A model generated the notes under the pieces. The model was not told the DNA's origin. It did not search any database and was given only the letters and a program-made list of their open reading frames with translations. A stretch of DNA of 5,826 bases, from contig CAMLFP010000352.1 in NCBI GenBank assembly GCA_946479335.1, forward strand, positions 1 to 5,826, written 5' to 3'. The position numbers were made by a program, and so were the translations under genes. Positions 5,073-5,826 of the stretch are shown here, one piece after another. Source of the DNA: an uncultured Archangium sp. (GTDB lineage: Bacteria; Myxococcota; Myxococcia; Myxococcales; Myxococcaceae). Every line of letters starts with the position of its first letter. Position 1 is the stretch's first letter.

Positions 5073-5826
5073 TCAGCGCGAGGCAGATTGGCGACGGCGC
5101 CGCGCGACGGTGAGCAACAGCAGGCCCAGCGGCACCACGTCGACGCTGGAGCACCCGCAGCCGGTGGGCGCGGCCTGGCTCCCGGCCAGCACGGTGAAAC
5201 TCTTCGTCAGCGTCGCGGTGTCGCCGGAGAGGTTGATGACCGTCACGTCGAAGACGCCGGGTGAGAGCGTGTTCGGAGCGATGGTGGCGCTGATGACGCC
5301 CGCCGACTCGATGTTCGCGCCGGTAATCTGCGTCGCGCCGATGAGCACCTTCGCGCCCGCCGCGAAGCCCTTGCCGGTGAGGAAGAGGTTGGTCGGGTCC
5401 TTCGCGTAGGTCTGCGTCGGCGTCACGGCGGTGAGCGTGAGCGGGTCGGTCGTCCCGCTGCCGCCGCCGGTCGCGCCCGCGCCGCCGCCGGTGGTTCCAT
5501 CTCCGCCGCCCGTCGTCGCCGCACCGCCGCCCGTGGAGCCGGTGCCTCCGCCCGTCGTGCCTGCACCGCCGCCCGTCGCGCCCGCACCGCCGCCCGTCGC
5601 GCCTGCACCGCCGCCGGTCGCGCCCGCACCGCCGCCGGTCGCGCCCGTGCCGCCGCCGGCGCCCGTGCCGATGACGGTGAACCCGTTGGTGAGCGTGCCC
5701 TCCGAGCCGCTCGGGTTGTGCACGCGCACGTCATACGTGCCCGGCGTGACGCCAGCGGGCACGGTGGCGTCGAGGCTGGTCGAGGTGAGGGTGTTCACGG
5801 TGAGCGCCACGTTGCCGACGTAGGCC
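5073..5826 (-). CDS. MYXO-CTERM surface protein with IPT/TIG domains, 5' truncated
   Basis: The reading frame is open to the window's right edge (upstream residues read AYVGN), so the N-terminus and any signal peptide lie outside. Numbered from the GTG at 5810, residues 1-47 are the end of one IPT/TIG-like immunoglobulin-fold domain (TSLDATVPAGVTPGTYDVRV, then GTLTNGFTV). Residues 49-121 are a Gly/Ala/Thr heptad linker. Residues 123-208 are a second IPT/TIG-like domain (LFLTGKGFAAGAKVLIG near 142-158, FDVTVIN near 187-193). Residues 216-245 form a MYXO-CTERM sorting signal. Such proteins are exported and displayed on the myxobacterial surface, with TIG domains often in adhesion or binding roles. 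The stop lies 29 bp before prs; co-transcription is possible, but the functions look unrelated. Confidence 0.88.
   Translation of the reverse strand, partial: AYVGNVALTVNTLTSTSLDATVPAGVTPGTYDVRVHNPSGSEGTLTNGFTVIGTGAGGGTGATGGGAGATGGGAGATGGGAGATGGGAGTTGGGTGSTGGGAATTGGGDGTTGGGAGATGGGSGTTDPLTLTAVTPTQTYAKDPTNLFLTGKGFAAGAKVLIGATQITGANIESAGVISATIAPNTLSPGVFDVTVINLSGDTATLTKSFTVLAGSQAAPTGCGCSSVDVVPLGLLLLTVARRRRQSASR
5076..5165 (-). other. MYXO-CTERM sorting signal
   Basis: The last 30 residues of the surface protein show the three-part signal: TGCGCSS (216-222, with Cys218 and Cys220), a hydrophobic helix VVPLGLLLLTVA (225-236), and an arginine cluster RRRR (237-240) before QSASR. In known myxobacteria such tails direct surface anchoring through a rhomboid/CPBP-like intramembrane protease system (myxosortase), with the cysteine proposed as the modified residue. 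This feature is the main taxonomic marker in the window. Confidence 0.88.
5460..5648 (-). repeat. 21-bp tandem repeats encoding xGxTGGG heptads
   Basis: Nine consecutive 21-bp units (189 bp) encode heptads TGATGGG, AGATGGG three times, AGTTGGG, TGSTGGG, AATTGGG, DGTTGGG and AGATGGG. A degenerate unit (GTGAGGG) comes before and a partial one (SGTT) after. The units are extremely GC-rich, and near-identical copies cluster at the N-terminal side (about 5565-5648), which suggests recent duplication. The array encodes a flexible Gly-rich linker between the two IPT/TIG-like domains and is likely to vary in length between strains. Confidence 0.9.

Noticed and set aside
5044..5154. Upstream extension of the prs reading frame
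   Set aside because: It overlaps the C-terminal MYXO-CTERM region of the upstream gene and adds non-conserved residues before the normal family N-terminus.
5448..5666. CRISPR array or integron-like repeat
   Set aside because: The units are contiguous 21-bp in-frame coding repeats without spacers.
5431..5823. Plus-strand Pro-rich frame with PPPVAPA repeats
   Set aside because: It is the antisense of the Gly/Thr heptad repeats; the minus frame has TIG-like domains and the MYXO-CTERM tail, so the Pro-rich frame is a shadow.

Overview
The window is very GC-rich, tightly packed and almost all coding. It most likely comes from a myxobacterium (phylum Myxococcota). The strongest sign is the MYXO-CTERM type C-terminus of the gene at the right edge: a GCGC cysteine motif, a short hydrophobic helix, then an arginine cluster. 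Nine protein genes can be supported, eight on the minus strand and one on the plus strand. There are no RNA genes, insertion sequences, CRISPR arrays or phage genes, and no gene-free stretch over 300 bases.

Right part, minus strand, in transcription order. A 5'-truncated surface protein (two IPT/TIG-like beta-sandwich domains joined by a Gly/Thr-rich heptad-repeat linker, MYXO-CTERM tail) ends at 5073. After 29 bp comes a ribose-phosphate pyrophosphokinase (prs, 4135-5043). After a further 23 bp comes a small membrane-associated protein of unknown function with a conserved GWWGxPWG-like motif (3755-4111). This gene converges on the only plus-strand gene, a DUF3467 protein (3419-3706). The 48-bp gap between them holds a GC-rich hairpin belonging to a family of intergenic repeats common in proteobacteria and relatives.

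Left part, minus strand. The DUF3467 gene is divergent from a compact five-gene run that starts at about 3380: alpha/beta-hydrolase (carboxylesterase/lipase-like), fatty acid hydroxylase/sterol desaturase family membrane di-iron enzyme, a low-complexity protein with 10-residue GTGTxPAYKP repeats, an Sfp-type 4'-phosphopantetheinyl transferase, and a small secreted two-cysteine protein. The junctions are a GTGA overlap, a 12-bp gap, a 1-bp gap and an ATGA overlap, which points to one translationally coupled operon. The enzymes suggest lipid or acyl-chain chemistry (ester hydrolysis, lipid hydroxylation or desaturation, carrier-protein activation), but the shared pathway is inference.

I see no clear new defence, mobile or biosynthetic system. 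The points most worth a second look are the coupled five-gene cassette with its unexplained repeat protein, a Cys replacing a usual metal-ligand Glu in the phosphopantetheinyl transferase, the nearly absent divergent intergenic region, and the 21-bp repeat array in the surface protein.
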